A stretch of DNA of 64,000 nt from Sphingopyxis sp. JAI108 (GTDB lineage Bacteria > Pseudomonadota > Alphaproteobacteria > Sphingomonadales > Sphingomonadaceae). Where the stretch lies: contig NZ_JACCCJ010000001.1 in the NCBI RefSeq assembly GCF_013410105.1, positions 248,001 to 312,000 of the forward strand. The letters are read 5' to 3'. The notes under the pieces are model-generated. The model saw nothing but the letters and a program-made list of their open reading frames with translations, searched no databases and was not told where the DNA came from. Position 1 is the first letter of the stretch. Every line of letters begins with the position of its first letter. The position numbers and the translations under genes are program-made. This document shows positions 55,623-64,000 of the stretch, in pieces.

Positions 55623-58600
55623 ATGTTCGCAACGATCGCGCGCTTCGAGCTGCGCTACCAGTTTCGCAATCCGGTCTTCTGGGCTGCGGCCATTATGTTC
55701 TTCCTGCTGACCTTCGCGGGAACGACGGTGGAATCGATCCGCCTTGGCAGCGGTGGCAGCATCCATAGCAACGCACCGACCGCGGTTGCGCAGGTGCAGC
55801 TGATGATGTCGCTGTTCTTCATGTTCGTGACGACGGCATTTGTCGGCAATGTCGTGGTGCGCGACGACGAGACCGGCTTCGGCGGCATCATCCGATCGAC
55901 CAAGATCGGCAAGATGCCTTACATGTTTGGCCGTTTCACCGGGGCCTTCCTCGGCGCCGCGGTGGCGTTTCTTGCTGTTCCGCTGGCAATCTGGATTGGC
56001 ACCTTCATGCCGTGGGTGAACGCCGAGTTCCTCGGGCCGAACCGGTTGCAAGACTATGCCTTCGGCTATTTTGTTCTCGCGTTGCCCAACATCTTCATCA
56101 CGTCGGCGATCTTCTTCGCAGTGGCGAGTTGGACGCGTTCGGTTACCTACAGCTATCTGGCAGTCATCATATTCATGTTCGCCTATTTTGCGCTCAACGC
56201 CATGCTGCGCAAATTGCCGGACCTCGCCTTCGCATCCTATTTCGAGCCGTTCGGATCGGTCGCCTATAGCCTGGGCATCCGCTATCTGAGCCCGATCCAG
56301 GCCAACACCCAAGCGCTCGAGTTGTCAGGGCTCCTCGCAAGCCACCGCCTGCTGTGGGTGGCCATCTCGGTCGCAATCATTGCCTTCACGGTCTGGCGTT
56401 TTCGTTTCGCCGATCGCGGTTCATCGAAAGCAAGCGCCAAGCGCGACATTGCGCGCCAGCAGAAGCTTGCGGCGGTCAGGCCAGCGCATGTCGATCGATT
56501 GCCCGACAGCACGCCGGAACGAGGGGCCTGGCATCAGCTCGCGACGCGCACGCTGCTTGAAATGAAGCTCGTGTTCAAGAGCCCGGCCTTCTGGGTGCTG
56601 GCGGTGGTCGGGTCGATCAACCTGTATCTCACGCTCAAACTCGCCGGTCTCTATTACGGGGTACCGATCTGGCCCCGGACCTTCGCGATCGCCGATACGG
56701 TGAGCGCTGCATCGATGCTGATCACCCTGTTGATGGCGATCTACTTTTCGGGCGAAGTGGTCTGGCGCGAACGCGAACGTCGCTTCAGCGAAATCATCGA
56801 TACGACCCCGCTGCCCAACTGGATTTTCCTTGTCTCCAAACTCGCCGGTGTCGCGGGCGTATTGTTGGTGCTCAGCGTGGCTGTGACGATGCTCGAATCG
56901 ATACTGTACCAGGTCATGGGCGGCGTAGCCGATATCGAATTCGGTCATTGGCTGGCGTGGTTCGCCGCACCCGCCACATTCTACGTCATCCAGATTTCCG
57001 CACTTTCGATCGTTGTTCAGGCGGTCAGTCCGAACAAGTTCGTCGGCTGGGGGATCATGCTGATCTATCTCGTCTCGACGATCGTCTTTGCCGGGTTGGG
57101 CTGGGAGCATCCCTTGTTGAACTATGCGGCCGTGGCGCAGCCGCTCTCGGACATGAACGGTTCGGACTATGGCGATACGGTCGGTTGGTGGCTGCGCTTC
57201 TTCTGGCTCGCCGTCGCCCTCGTCCTCGTCGTCGTCGGGCACCTGATGTGGCGGCGGGGCACCGCCGTCACCCTTCGAGGGCAATGGCGGACGCTACCGG
57301 CCCGGCTCAGAGGCACGCCCTTGGCATTCCTCGCGGCCGCGCTCGCGATTGCGACCGGTCTGGGCGGTTTCATCTTCTGGAATATGAATATCCTCAACGA
57401 ATATCCCGACCGCGAGACGTTCGAGCGCCGGCTTGCCCAATATGAGCGCGATTATGCGCACTATGTCGACCTGCCGCAGCCGACATTGACCGACGTCCGT
57501 ATCAAGGTCGATCTGCATCCGTCGCGAGGCGCCATGTACGTCAAGGGCGCGTACCGTTTCGTCAATAATAGCGCGGTGCCGATCGAGACGCTCCATCTTC
57601 GTATGACGCCGGGCCTGAACCTGCCGTTTCGAGTTCTCTCGTTGCCGGGCGCGACGCTGGTGCACGACGACAAGATCAACCACCACCGCATCTATCGGTT
57701 CGAGGCGCCGTTACAGCCGGGATCGGGCGGGACGATGTCGTTCACGACCGCACTCGAAAAGCGGGGACTGGCCGCTTTGCCCAATCCATTAAATTACGAA
57801 ATCGACGCGCAGCCCGCGCAGAACGGTACCTATGTCATCAACCATCAGATATTGCCGCTGGTCGGCATGACCCGGGCGGGTTTCCTCGACGACAAGACGA
57901 CCCGACAGAAATACGGGCTTTCTCCCGCGCCGGTGACGCCGAAGCTGGAAGACCGGTCGGCGCAGGCGCGAAATTACGCAGGTCTGGAACGGGTCAATAC
58001 CGACATTACCGTCACGACCGATGCCGACCAGACACTGGTGGCCACCGGCACGCGCGTGTCTGACGTGGTTGCCGGCGGACGCCGCACCGCACGGTTTGTG
58101 TCGCCGATCCCTTCGATCAACTTCATCATGATCCAGTCGGCGCGCTATGCGATCAAGACGGCCGATTCCGATGGGGTCAAGCTGGAGGTCTATTATCATC
58201 CCCAGCATCCGAAGAATGTCGATCGGATGCTGCGGGCGATGGATGATTCGCTCGACTATTTTCGTGCGAATTTCGGGCCTTATCAATATCCCTATGCGCG
58301 GATCGTCGAACGGCCAAGCTATGGGGGCGGCGCAAACTCAGCGGCCGGCACCATCGGTTTCTCGGAAAAAATCGGCTTCAACATGGATCTGGGTGATCCA
58401 AAGCGGCTCGATTTCCTATCCTATGTCGCCTCGCATGAACTGGCGCACCAATATTGGTTCCACCAGCTGATGCCGGCGGACATGCAGGGGGCGGAGGTGC
58501 TCACCGAAGGGCTGGCGCAATATTCGGCGCTGATGGTCATGAAGCATCGCTATGGGTCCGATCATCTCCGGCAATTCCTGAAGTATGAGGTCGATCAGTA

Positions 58601-59234
58601 TCTGCAAGGTCGCCGGATGGAAAAGGGTGAGGAGAACCCACTCCTGCGAACGCGCAACCAGGGCTATATCCATTACAACAAGGCCTCGATCGTCATGTTC
58701 TTGATCCAGGAGCGCCTGGGAGAGGAGCGGGTGAACGCGGTGCTGCGCGGTCTGCTCGCTCGATATCGCTTCAAGGGTGCACCCTATGCGCGATCGAGCG
58801 ATCTGGTCGATGCCTTGCTGGCGGTTGCCCGCACGCCGCAGGAGCGCGAACTGATACGCGACCAGTTCGAGCGGATCACGCTCTACGACTTGCGCGCGAA
58901 ACAGGCGGCGGTCAGACGTCTGCCGGACGGCAGCTATGAAACGACGGTCACCGTCCATGCCGCTCAGGCCTATTCCGACAGCAAGGGCAACGAGCGTCAG
59001 GCGCCGTTCGACCAGCAAGTCGATATCGGCGTCTTCACCGCGGACCCGGCGGATCTTGGCTTTGCCCGTGCAGATATTCTGTCGATGCAACGCCTGCCGA
59101 TCAGTTCGGGCGAGCAGCAGGTCCGGATCGTGACGGTGAAAAAGCCGCTCTATGCAGGGGTCGATCCGTCGCTGACCTTCATCGACCGCAATGCGAACGA
59201 TAATGTGATTGCTGTGGCTTCGGTCCGGCGGTGA
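55623..59234 (+). CDS. ABC-2 permease fused to an M1 family aminopeptidase domain
   Basis: 1203 residues from the ATG at 55623 (a TTG at 55608 is weaker). About residues 1-580 are two ABC-2-type membrane halves of roughly six segments each, separated by a soluble stretch near 280-310. From about 620 a periplasmic M1 (gluzincin) domain follows: H938-E939-x-x-H942 in SHELAHQYW, and E962 in LTEGLAQYSALM as third zinc ligand. The spacing is 19 residues, one more than in classical M1 enzymes. The GAMEN exopeptidase motif is missing, with GGGANSAAGTIGF in its place. Similar fusions occur in sphingomonads and Bacteroidetes. It may couple peptide trimming to transport or to ABC-driven signalling. Confidence 0.92.
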   Translation: MFATIARFELRYQFRNPVFWAAAIMFFLLTFAGTTVESIRLGSGGSIHSNAPTAVAQVQLMMSLFFMFVTTAFVGNVVVRDDETGFGGIIRSTKIGKMPYMFGRFTGAFLGAAVAFLAVPLAIWIGTFMPWVNAEFLGPNRLQDYAFGYFVLALPNIFITSAIFFAVASWTRSVTYSYLAVIIFMFAYFALNAMLRKLPDLAFASYFEPFGSVAYSLGIRYLSPIQANTQALELSGLLASHRLLWVAISVAIIAFTVWRFRFADRGSSKASAKRDIARQQKLAAVRPAHVDRLPDSTPERGAWHQLATRTLLEMKLVFKSPAFWVLAVVGSINLYLTLKLAGLYYGVPIWPRTFAIADTVSAASMLITLLMAIYFSGEVVWRERERRFSEIIDTTPLPNWIFLVSKLAGVAGVLLVLSVAVTMLESILYQVMGGVADIEFGHWLAWFAAPATFYVIQISALSIVVQAVSPNKFVGWGIMLIYLVSTIVFAGLGWEHPLLNYAAVAQPLSDMNGSDYGDTVGWWLRFFWLAVALVLVVVGHLMWRRGTAVTLRGQWRTLPARLRGTPLAFLAAALAIATGLGGFIFWNMNILNEYPDRETFERRLAQYERDYAHYVDLPQPTLTDVRIKVDLHPSRGAMYVKGAYRFVNNSAVPIETLHLRMTPGLNLPFRVLSLPGATLVHDDKINHHRIYRFEAPLQPGSGGTMSFTTALEKRGLAALPNPLNYEIDAQPAQNGTYVINHQILPLVGMTRAGFLDDKTTRQKYGLSPAPVTPKLEDRSAQARNYAGLERVNTDITVTTDADQTLVATGTRVSDVVAGGRRTARFVSPIPSINFIMIQSARYAIKTADSDGVKLEVYYHPQHPKNVDRMLRAMDDSLDYFRANFGPYQYPYARIVERPSYGGGANSAAGTIGFSEKIGFNMDLGDPKRLDFLSYVASHELAHQYWFHQLMPADMQGAEVLTEGLAQYSALMVMKHRYGSDHLRQFLKYEVDQYLQGRRMEKGEENPLLRTRNQGYIHYNKASIVMFLIQERLGEERVNAVLRGLLARYRFKGAPYARSSDLVDALLAVARTPQERELIRDQFERITLYDLRAKQAAVRRLPDGSYETTVTVHAAQAYSDSKGNERQAPFDQQVDIGVFTADPADLGFARADILSMQRLPISSGEQQVRIVTVKKPLYAGVDPSLTFIDRNANDNVIAVASVRR

Positions 59235-59295
59235 GGGGAGTAGGGCGTGGTCGCGAAAGACGCGGCATGAGAAATCTAGAAGGCGGGAAGTGCTG

Positions 59296-61167
59296 ATGTT
59301 TCAGGCAATAAGGGTTCTGCTTTTTTCAGGTGCGATGCTGGCGCATGCCGTCAATGGCTGGTCGCACGAGGCGGAGCCAAAGCGTGGTACGGCGACCGAT
59401 AGCGCAGCTCTTGCGAATGAGGGCGAAACCGCGCGGCTGAACGCGTGGCTCGATGCGAAATATGAGGAGCAACTAAGTTTCAGCCCGATGTCGCGCGGCT
59501 ATGCGGGGCAGAAGCGGGACAATGACAAGATCGATGACATGTTGGAGGCGGCGGCGGACCGCTCGCTGGAGTGGCAGCGCAGATCGGTCGAAGATTTGAA
59601 GGCAAGCTTCGATCGCGCGGCGCTACCGGCGGACGCGCAGCTGTCTTACGACCTGTGGGTGTATCAATATGAGGACGCGGCCGCGCTCGCCGGATTTCGC
59701 CGGAATGCCTTCGTCTTCAATCAGATGGCCGGACCGCACACGAGCTTTCCGCAGTTCCTGATGCAAATCCACGGCGTCGATGTGCCGTCGGATATGGACG
59801 CCTATATCGCCCGCATAGGCGGCATCGCGCGCGCGCAGCTTCAATTGTTGGCGAACGCCAAGCAGAATGCCGCGGCGGGATCGCGCGTGCCGCGTTTCGC
59901 CTATGAAATGATGATCGCTCAGGCGCGCGCGCTGATTGCCGGTGCACCCTTCGAGGGTGAGGGTGACAGCGTGGTATGGGCGGACGTCAACAAGAAGGTC
60001 GACGGGCTGGTCAAGACCGGTAAGATCGATACCGCCAAGGCCGATGCCTATCGCGCGGCCGCGCGCAGGGCGCTGGTCGAACAATGGAAGCCCGCCTATT
60101 CTCGGCTGATTGCCTGGTTCGAGGCCGATCTGCCCAAGGCGGACGCGATCGCGACGGGGGTCGGCAAGCAACCGAACGGCAAGGCTTACTATGAAGCGCT
60201 GCTGCGCAGCGCGACCACGATCGACCTCTCAGCAGACGAGATTCACCGGATCGGTCTCGACGAGGTCGCGCGAATCAAGGTCGAAATGGAAGCCGTCAAG
60301 GAAGAGGTGGGTTTCGAGGGGGCGCTCGGCGAATTTTTCAAATTTGTGCGTGACGATAGCCAATTCTACGATCCGAATACCGACGAGGGCCGACAGGCGC
60401 ATATCGACGCGGCGACCGCTTATGTCGCTGAGATGAAGCAACAGCTACCCCAGTTTTTTGGAATTCTTCCCAAGGCCGATATCGTCGTCAAGCGCGTCGA
60501 GGCTTATCGCGAGATCCCCGGCGGGGCAGCGCATTATTTTCTTTCGTCGCCCGACGGTTCGCGACCAGGTATATTCTATCTGCACCTCTCGGACATGCGG
60601 TCGAAGCCGAAACCGCAGCTTGAAAATACAGTCTATCACGAGGCATTGCCGGGCCATCATCTGAACTTCGCAATAGCCCGCGAACTGACCGACATTCCCG
60701 ATTTTCGAAAAAATGCCTATTTCAATGCGTATCAGGAGGGATGGGGCCTGTACGCCGAGAAGCTCGCCAAGGAGATGGGGGCATATAAAGACCCCTATTC
60801 CGATTTCGGTCGCCTCACGGGAGAAATCTGGCGCGCGATTCGTCTGGTAGTCGATACAGGCCTTCACTCCAAAGGCTGGACTGAAGAGCAGGCCGTCAAA
60901 TTTTTCACAGAGAATTCAGCGGCCCCCGAGGGGCAGATTCGCGCCGAGGTGCGCCGCTATATCGTGATGCCCGGGCAGGCCACCGGCTACAAGATCGGCA
61001 TGATCAAGATGGAGCAATTGCGCAGGAAGGCAGAGAAAAGGCTCGGCCCGAAATTCGACATACGCGGTTTTCATGACTCGATACTCGGCCGCGGGCAATT
61101 GCCATTCTTCCTGCTGGAACGGCAGGTCGATAATTGGATTGCGGAACGGATGTCCGGCGCCAGTTAA
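59296..61167 (+). CDS. DUF885 family metallopeptidase-like protein, exported (second copy)
   Basis: 623 residues from the ATG at 59296 with GGGAAG six bases upstream. Signal peptide FQAIRVLLFSGAMLAHAVNGW, probably cleaved near NGWSHEA. The zinc-type motif is YHEALPGHHLNFAIARE, and AYQEGWGLYAEKLAKE supplies a likely third ligand. It is a close paralogue of the protein at 41.2-43.1 kb; the segment IWRAIRLVVDTGLHSKGWTE is identical in protein but many codons differ. It lies 61 bases after the ABC/M1 gene, so it may be in the TetR3-controlled operon and work on the same peptides in the periplasm. Confidence 0.87.
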   Translation: MFQAIRVLLFSGAMLAHAVNGWSHEAEPKRGTATDSAALANEGETARLNAWLDAKYEEQLSFSPMSRGYAGQKRDNDKIDDMLEAAADRSLEWQRRSVEDLKASFDRAALPADAQLSYDLWVYQYEDAAALAGFRRNAFVFNQMAGPHTSFPQFLMQIHGVDVPSDMDAYIARIGGIARAQLQLLANAKQNAAAGSRVPRFAYEMMIAQARALIAGAPFEGEGDSVVWADVNKKVDGLVKTGKIDTAKADAYRAAARRALVEQWKPAYSRLIAWFEADLPKADAIATGVGKQPNGKAYYEALLRSATTIDLSADEIHRIGLDEVARIKVEMEAVKEEVGFEGALGEFFKFVRDDSQFYDPNTDEGRQAHIDAATAYVAEMKQQLPQFFGILPKADIVVKRVEAYREIPGGAAHYFLSSPDGSRPGIFYLHLSDMRSKPKPQLENTVYHEALPGHHLNFAIARELTDIPDFRKNAYFNAYQEGWGLYAEKLAKEMGAYKDPYSDFGRLTGEIWRAIRLVVDTGLHSKGWTEEQAVKFFTENSAAPEGQIRAEVRRYIVMPGQATGYKIGMIKMEQLRRKAEKRLGPKFDIRGFHDSILGRGQLPFFLLERQVDNWIAERMSGAS

Positions 61168-61457
61168 GCGGTCAATCCGTGAACGGTCATGCTTGGCGCA
61201 TTTTTTCGATTTGACCAGCACTCGCTAAAGAAATGCCATTAAAGTCCGCCAGCGATCGGATTTTCGCGATCGCCCAACCGTCGTCTGGTCGGATACGAGG
61301 GCATCTGACGCCAATTGATCCTGATCGCTGGCATTGCGGACCTCCGATGGAATCATCAAAATCCATTGAAAATCGATTTTTCGTGGCCTGCGTCAATCGC
61401 TCTCCGACCGGGCATCCCGACACATCGTAAGGCTAGGTTGGGTGGCGACATCATCGG

Positions 61458-61805
61458 TTATCGCTTCCGGCATTCACGCCGCTCCGGATTGCGGTCGCAG
61501 CGCTGCCTGCGAGCTCGCTCGGCCATTAGCTGGCTGTCCTTGGCAAGTTGAGAGAGCCTTTCGCTCTCCTCAAGATCCCTCAGCTTCTTTGTATCGCGTC
61601 GCTGCTGCTGGTCGAGCATGCAGTCGGTAAAAGCCGGTGTGCCATATCTCGCGCCGAAACTTTCGCAGGTCCGAACGTCCTCACGAAGCTTCGTTTTCTG
61701 ACTTTGGGCAGTCGCTTCGTTTTGGGCGAATCCCAAGGTCAGCAGGGTAAAAAAGCCAGTGGCCACCAAGGTGAGGCGCTTTTTAGCGAATGTGTATTGG
61801 GTCAT
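61458..61805 (-). CDS. small Cys-rich exported protein, unknown function (second copy)
   Basis: 115 residues from the ATG at 61805; the frame is open to 62138 but the upstream part is not like the paralogue. The signal peptide (LTLVATGFFTLLTLGFAQNEATAQ) lacks a lipobox, so unlike the copy at 48.8 kb it should be soluble in the periplasm. The mature part keeps TCESFGARYGTPAFTDCML, QQRRDTKKLRDLEE and QRCDRNPERREC, including all four cysteines. Family not recognised. It is convergent with the DUF885 gene. The presence of one copy near each DUF885 gene is the only hint to role. Confidence 0.8.
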   Translation of the reverse strand: MTQYTFAKKRLTLVATGFFTLLTLGFAQNEATAQSQKTKLREDVRTCESFGARYGTPAFTDCMLDQQQRRDTKKLRDLEESERLSQLAKDSQLMAERARRQRCDRNPERRECRKR

Positions 61806-62423
61806 ATTTAAAGCTCGTTTCCAAAGATTCGCTGATCCGGGCGTGAAGCGCGTAGATCGCATGATGCGCGGCGAAGGGCGTTGCGCCTTGGGGCTGCGGA
61901 GACCACCGCAGTCACAGGGCTTTGTGGGTCGTGCTGAGTTCAGATGATCTCCTCCGTGGAGTGGGCGTTTGCGATTAATCCGTGACGCGAAAAGCACCAC
62001 GGCAACGGCCGGCAAGACTGCCATGACAGCGTCATCGCCAAAAAGCAGGCGTAGGTTGCAGCAACATTGTGCGCGTCGAGAGAGGGATCGGCAGAAGGAC
62101 TGGTTGCGTTTGCCAGCCACTCTTCTGCGGTCGATCATGGGGCCGGCGAGATCGCTGCGGCGCGAAGGTCGCTCGTGCTATTCCGATTCGCTGGCCGGAG
62201 GATGGCCGGACCCGTTCCCAAGTCGTCCGTCGATACCGTTTGGAGACAAGGAAAGTCCTAGAAGAGCGGCTGAACGGCTCGATCTGCCCGCTAGCGCATC
62301 ATCCCCAAATTCAAAGGCGCCGCTGCATACTGAGGGCAAAACTGCCTGCAATGCCGCGATCGACCTGGATTGATCAAACCGCCAAAGCCGTAACGATCGA
62401 TTGCAGCGGATGGTGGTCTTGAA
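61806..62423. other. intergenic region between the small exported protein and the CPBP gene
   Basis: 618 bases in which I see no convincing gene. Open frames are short, Arg/Ser-rich and lack ribosome sites. It includes the promoter of the small exported protein. No clear hairpin or repeat was noticed. Confidence 0.5.
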
Positions 62424-63110
62424 TTACCCCATTGGTGCAAATCCGGATGCCGACGCGACGCTGTTAGCGGCATTGTAAATACAGTGCAGGACGACGCAGG
62501 GCCAAATCGATCCCGTCGCGCGGAAAAGTATGGCTGACAAAATGCCAACCATGATCGCGATCGGCAATATCACGCTGACGCCGTGCGCCAGCCCGAATAT
62601 GATTGAACTGAGCACAATGCCGGCGAAAGCGCCGTAGCGGTTGAGCGCGTTGGCGATGATTCCCCTGAACAGGATTTCCTCGCCGAAGGGCGTCAGAATG
62701 GCGCCGCCTAAGAAGGAGAGGATAAATGGCAGCGGTCCGCCTCGGGCGGCCGCATGCAATATGTTCTGGGGGTCATCGCTCCCGAACCAGATCATGTAGG
62801 TATATTGTATACCCAGATTGAGACAATAGCCGACAATCCCGAGTCCGGCGGCGATCCAGAGCCACCGGGCTGAAACGGGTTTGAACCCGAACGGGCGGAG
62901 CGCCCGAATGCGAAACCCGCAAGCTGCGGCAAAGGCGCCGATGCCGACAACGCCGCCTGCAGTCGAACCCACCATGCCAAGGAGAACAGGGTCGCCATGG
63001 GGAAGAAGGCCCATGAGCAAGGCAAAAGTCAGAAGAAGCAGTACATAGCCTGCAAGCCCGATCAGAATTTCGGGCCAGCCAGGCCTTTCCCCTTTGTCAT
63101 CAGCGACCAT
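62424..63110 (-). CDS. CPBP family intramembrane metalloprotease
   Basis: 228 residues from the ATG at 63110, after GGGGGTGGAAT; the open frame extends 77 codons further but is not membrane-like. About six hydrophobic segments are seen. The CPBP motifs are FGEEILFRGII (EExxxR), IIFGLAHGVSV (FxxxH) and VLHCIYNAANSV (HxxxN). These are the CAAX-type (Abi) intramembrane proteases, cutting near the membrane face. The microcystin-cleaving MlrA of sphingomonads belongs to the same superfamily but is longer, so I would not transfer that function. It lies alone between intergenic DNA and the histidine kinase gene. Confidence 0.88.
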   Translation of the reverse strand: MVADDKGERPGWPEILIGLAGYVLLLLTFALLMGLLPHGDPVLLGMVGSTAGGVVGIGAFAAACGFRIRALRPFGFKPVSARWLWIAAGLGIVGYCLNLGIQYTYMIWFGSDDPQNILHAAARGGPLPFILSFLGGAILTPFGEEILFRGIIANALNRYGAFAGIVLSSIIFGLAHGVSVILPIAIMVGILSAILFRATGSIWPCVVLHCIYNAANSVASASGFAPMG

Positions 63111-63265
63111 ATTCCACCCCCATCTATGTCCCGACAAGACGCATCGGCGCTGCGTCCACGCGCAGGCGGGCGGTAGGTGGCATCTGGTCGGCGCCAGCTT
63201 GCTACCGCACTCCTGACGAACAGATGCGCAGCTCAACATTGCGTGAACATTGGCTGGGTGCGCGA

Positions 63266-64000
63266 TTACAGAGCCGCGGGAAATTCGATCCGAACTATCG
63301 CCCCGCCGGTTTCTGCCTTTGCTATCGAGATGCGACCGCAATGGTGGTCCACCACTTGCTTGACCAGATTGAGACCCAGGCCGGTGCCAGAAGAGCGCGG
63401 CCGTAGCCGGTGAAAGGGCTCCAACACCCGCTCGTGCTCTTCCTTCGGTATGCCTTGACCGTTGTCTTTGACCTCCAGGGAGGCAGCGTCGATCCGGACG
63501 ATGATCGCGTCGCCGCCATGCTCTACCGCATTTTGTACGAGGTTCGCGAGCGCGCGTTCGATCGACCCGGCGTTGCCTGTAATCGTTTCGCGTCGCCCGA
63601 CGACCACCTCGATCGTTTTGCCCGACGCGATCAATATTGGCGCTAGATCCGCAGCGACCCTGCGGGCGAGTTCGGCGAGGTCGATTCGATCGATCGGCGC
63701 GCCATTGTCCAGGCGATGAAGATCGAGCAACTGCTCGGAAAGGTTGGCGAGGCGTGACACATCGGAAGCGAGCGAGCGTATGCCCCTGTCATCCGATGCG
63801 TCGATTTTCATCTTCAAGATGGCGATTGGTGTTCGCAGTTCATGGGCCGCAGAGGCGACAAAACGGTTCTGGCGATCATAGCCTTCATCCAGGCGGACCA
63901 GAGCCTCGTTGACCGCGCGAACCAGCGGTTCGATCTCATGCGGAACGAGGTCTTCGGAAAGGCGGATGCCGCGACGCTCGGCGTCGATCTTCTTTGCCTC
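63266..64000 (-). CDS. sensor histidine kinase, C-terminal part (continues beyond the window)
   Basis: The frame is open to the last base. Read from 64000, it starts in a HAMP-linker-like helix (EIEPLVRAVNEALVRLDEGY) and enters the dimerisation domain with FVASAAHELRTPIA, whose histidine codon is at 63842-63844. A search for an initiating codon alone would begin after this and lose the phosphorylated histidine. The catalytic domain is complete: N-box NLVQNAVEHG, G1 VKDNGQGIP, F-box LEPFHRL and G2 GTGLGLNLVKQVVDHH. The sensor and membrane parts and the response regulator lie outside. It resembles QseC/EnvZ-type kinases; the signal is unknown. Confidence 0.92.
   Translation of the reverse strand, partial: EAKKIDAERRGIRLSEDLVPHEIEPLVRAVNEALVRLDEGYDRQNRFVASAAHELRTPIAILKMKIDASDDRGIRSLASDVSRLANLSEQLLDLHRLDNGAPIDRIDLAELARRVAADLAPILIASGKTIEVVVGRRETITGNAGSIERALANLVQNAVEHGGDAIIVRIDAASLEVKDNGQGIPKEEHERVLEPFHRLRPRSSGTGLGLNLVKQVVDHHCGRISIAKAETGGAIVRIEFPAAL

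Noticed and set aside
61969..62373. A 134-codon open frame in the gap before the CPBP gene
   Set aside because: Low-complexity Arg/Ser-rich translation, no ribosome site, no motif.
62424..63110. CPBP protease as a microcystinase (MlrA) with the serine hydrolases and MFS as MlrB and MlrD
   Set aside because: The protein is about 100 residues shorter than MlrA, is far from the other genes, and no MlrC-type (M81) gene is present. Shared superfamily membership is not enough.

Overview
This is GC-rich alphaproteobacterial DNA, most like a sphingomonad (Sphingopyxis, Novosphingobium or Sphingomonas type). The reasons are two large TonB-dependent receptors, a spinster-type MFS carrier, DUF885 and ABC-permease/M1-peptidase proteins, GcvA-like LysR regulators, and dense operons joined by ATGA overlaps. 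I see no rRNA, tRNA, CRISPR array, insertion sequence or integrase. The window is chromosomal catabolic DNA. It starts inside an alpha/beta-hydrolase gene and ends inside a sensor histidine kinase gene.

Layout. (1) 0.5-9.7 kb, minus strand: a DPP4-like S9 peptidase, an MFS carrier and a beta-lactamase-fold hydrolase, then RraA, an M19 dipeptidase, an SRPBCC protein and an omega-amino-acid transaminase. (2) 10.1-15.2 kb: a TetR regulator, divergent from a TonB receptor, a DadA-like D-amino-acid dehydrogenase and RidA; a shared 12-bp motif links this promoter to that of the S9 operon. (3) 15.3-25.9 kb: folD facing away from a long operon soxB-soxD-soxA-soxG-purU-GGT-like-serine hydrolase. (4) 26-38.6 kb: a second TetR, a second S9 peptidase and second GGT-like gene, an M14 carboxypeptidase, an M20 and an M19 peptidase, another M20D hydrolase, and a dioxygenase with an SHMT-like enzyme. 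(5) 38.7-49.2 kb: LysR, frmA, DUF885, amidohydrolase, proline iminopeptidase, LysR, an APC permease and a small lipoprotein. (6) 50-63.1 kb: a second TonB receptor and second amidohydrolase, a third TetR divergent from an ABC ATPase and an ABC-permease/M1-peptidase fusion, a second DUF885 protein, a second copy of the small Cys-rich protein, and a CPBP protease. (7) 63.3-64 kb: the 3' part of a histidine kinase gene.

Together the genes look like an island for taking up and dismantling peptides with unusual bonds. About fifteen genes belong to peptidase or amidase families, several of them specific for imino (prolyl) bonds. They sit beside a D-amino-acid dehydrogenase with an imine hydrolase, and beside a complete route for N-methyl groups: sarcosine oxidase to methylene-THF, FolD to formyl-THF, PurU to formate, with FrmA for free formaldehyde. 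Several of the hydrolases have substituted active-site residues (M19, M20 and GGT-like). The working hypothesis is catabolism of N-methylated, D-residue-containing or gamma-glutamyl peptides. The substrate itself is inferred, not shown.

The clearest sequence-level observation is a nearly identical 294-bp tract shared by two otherwise diverged amidohydrolase paralogues 9.1 kb apart, which looks like recent gene conversion.
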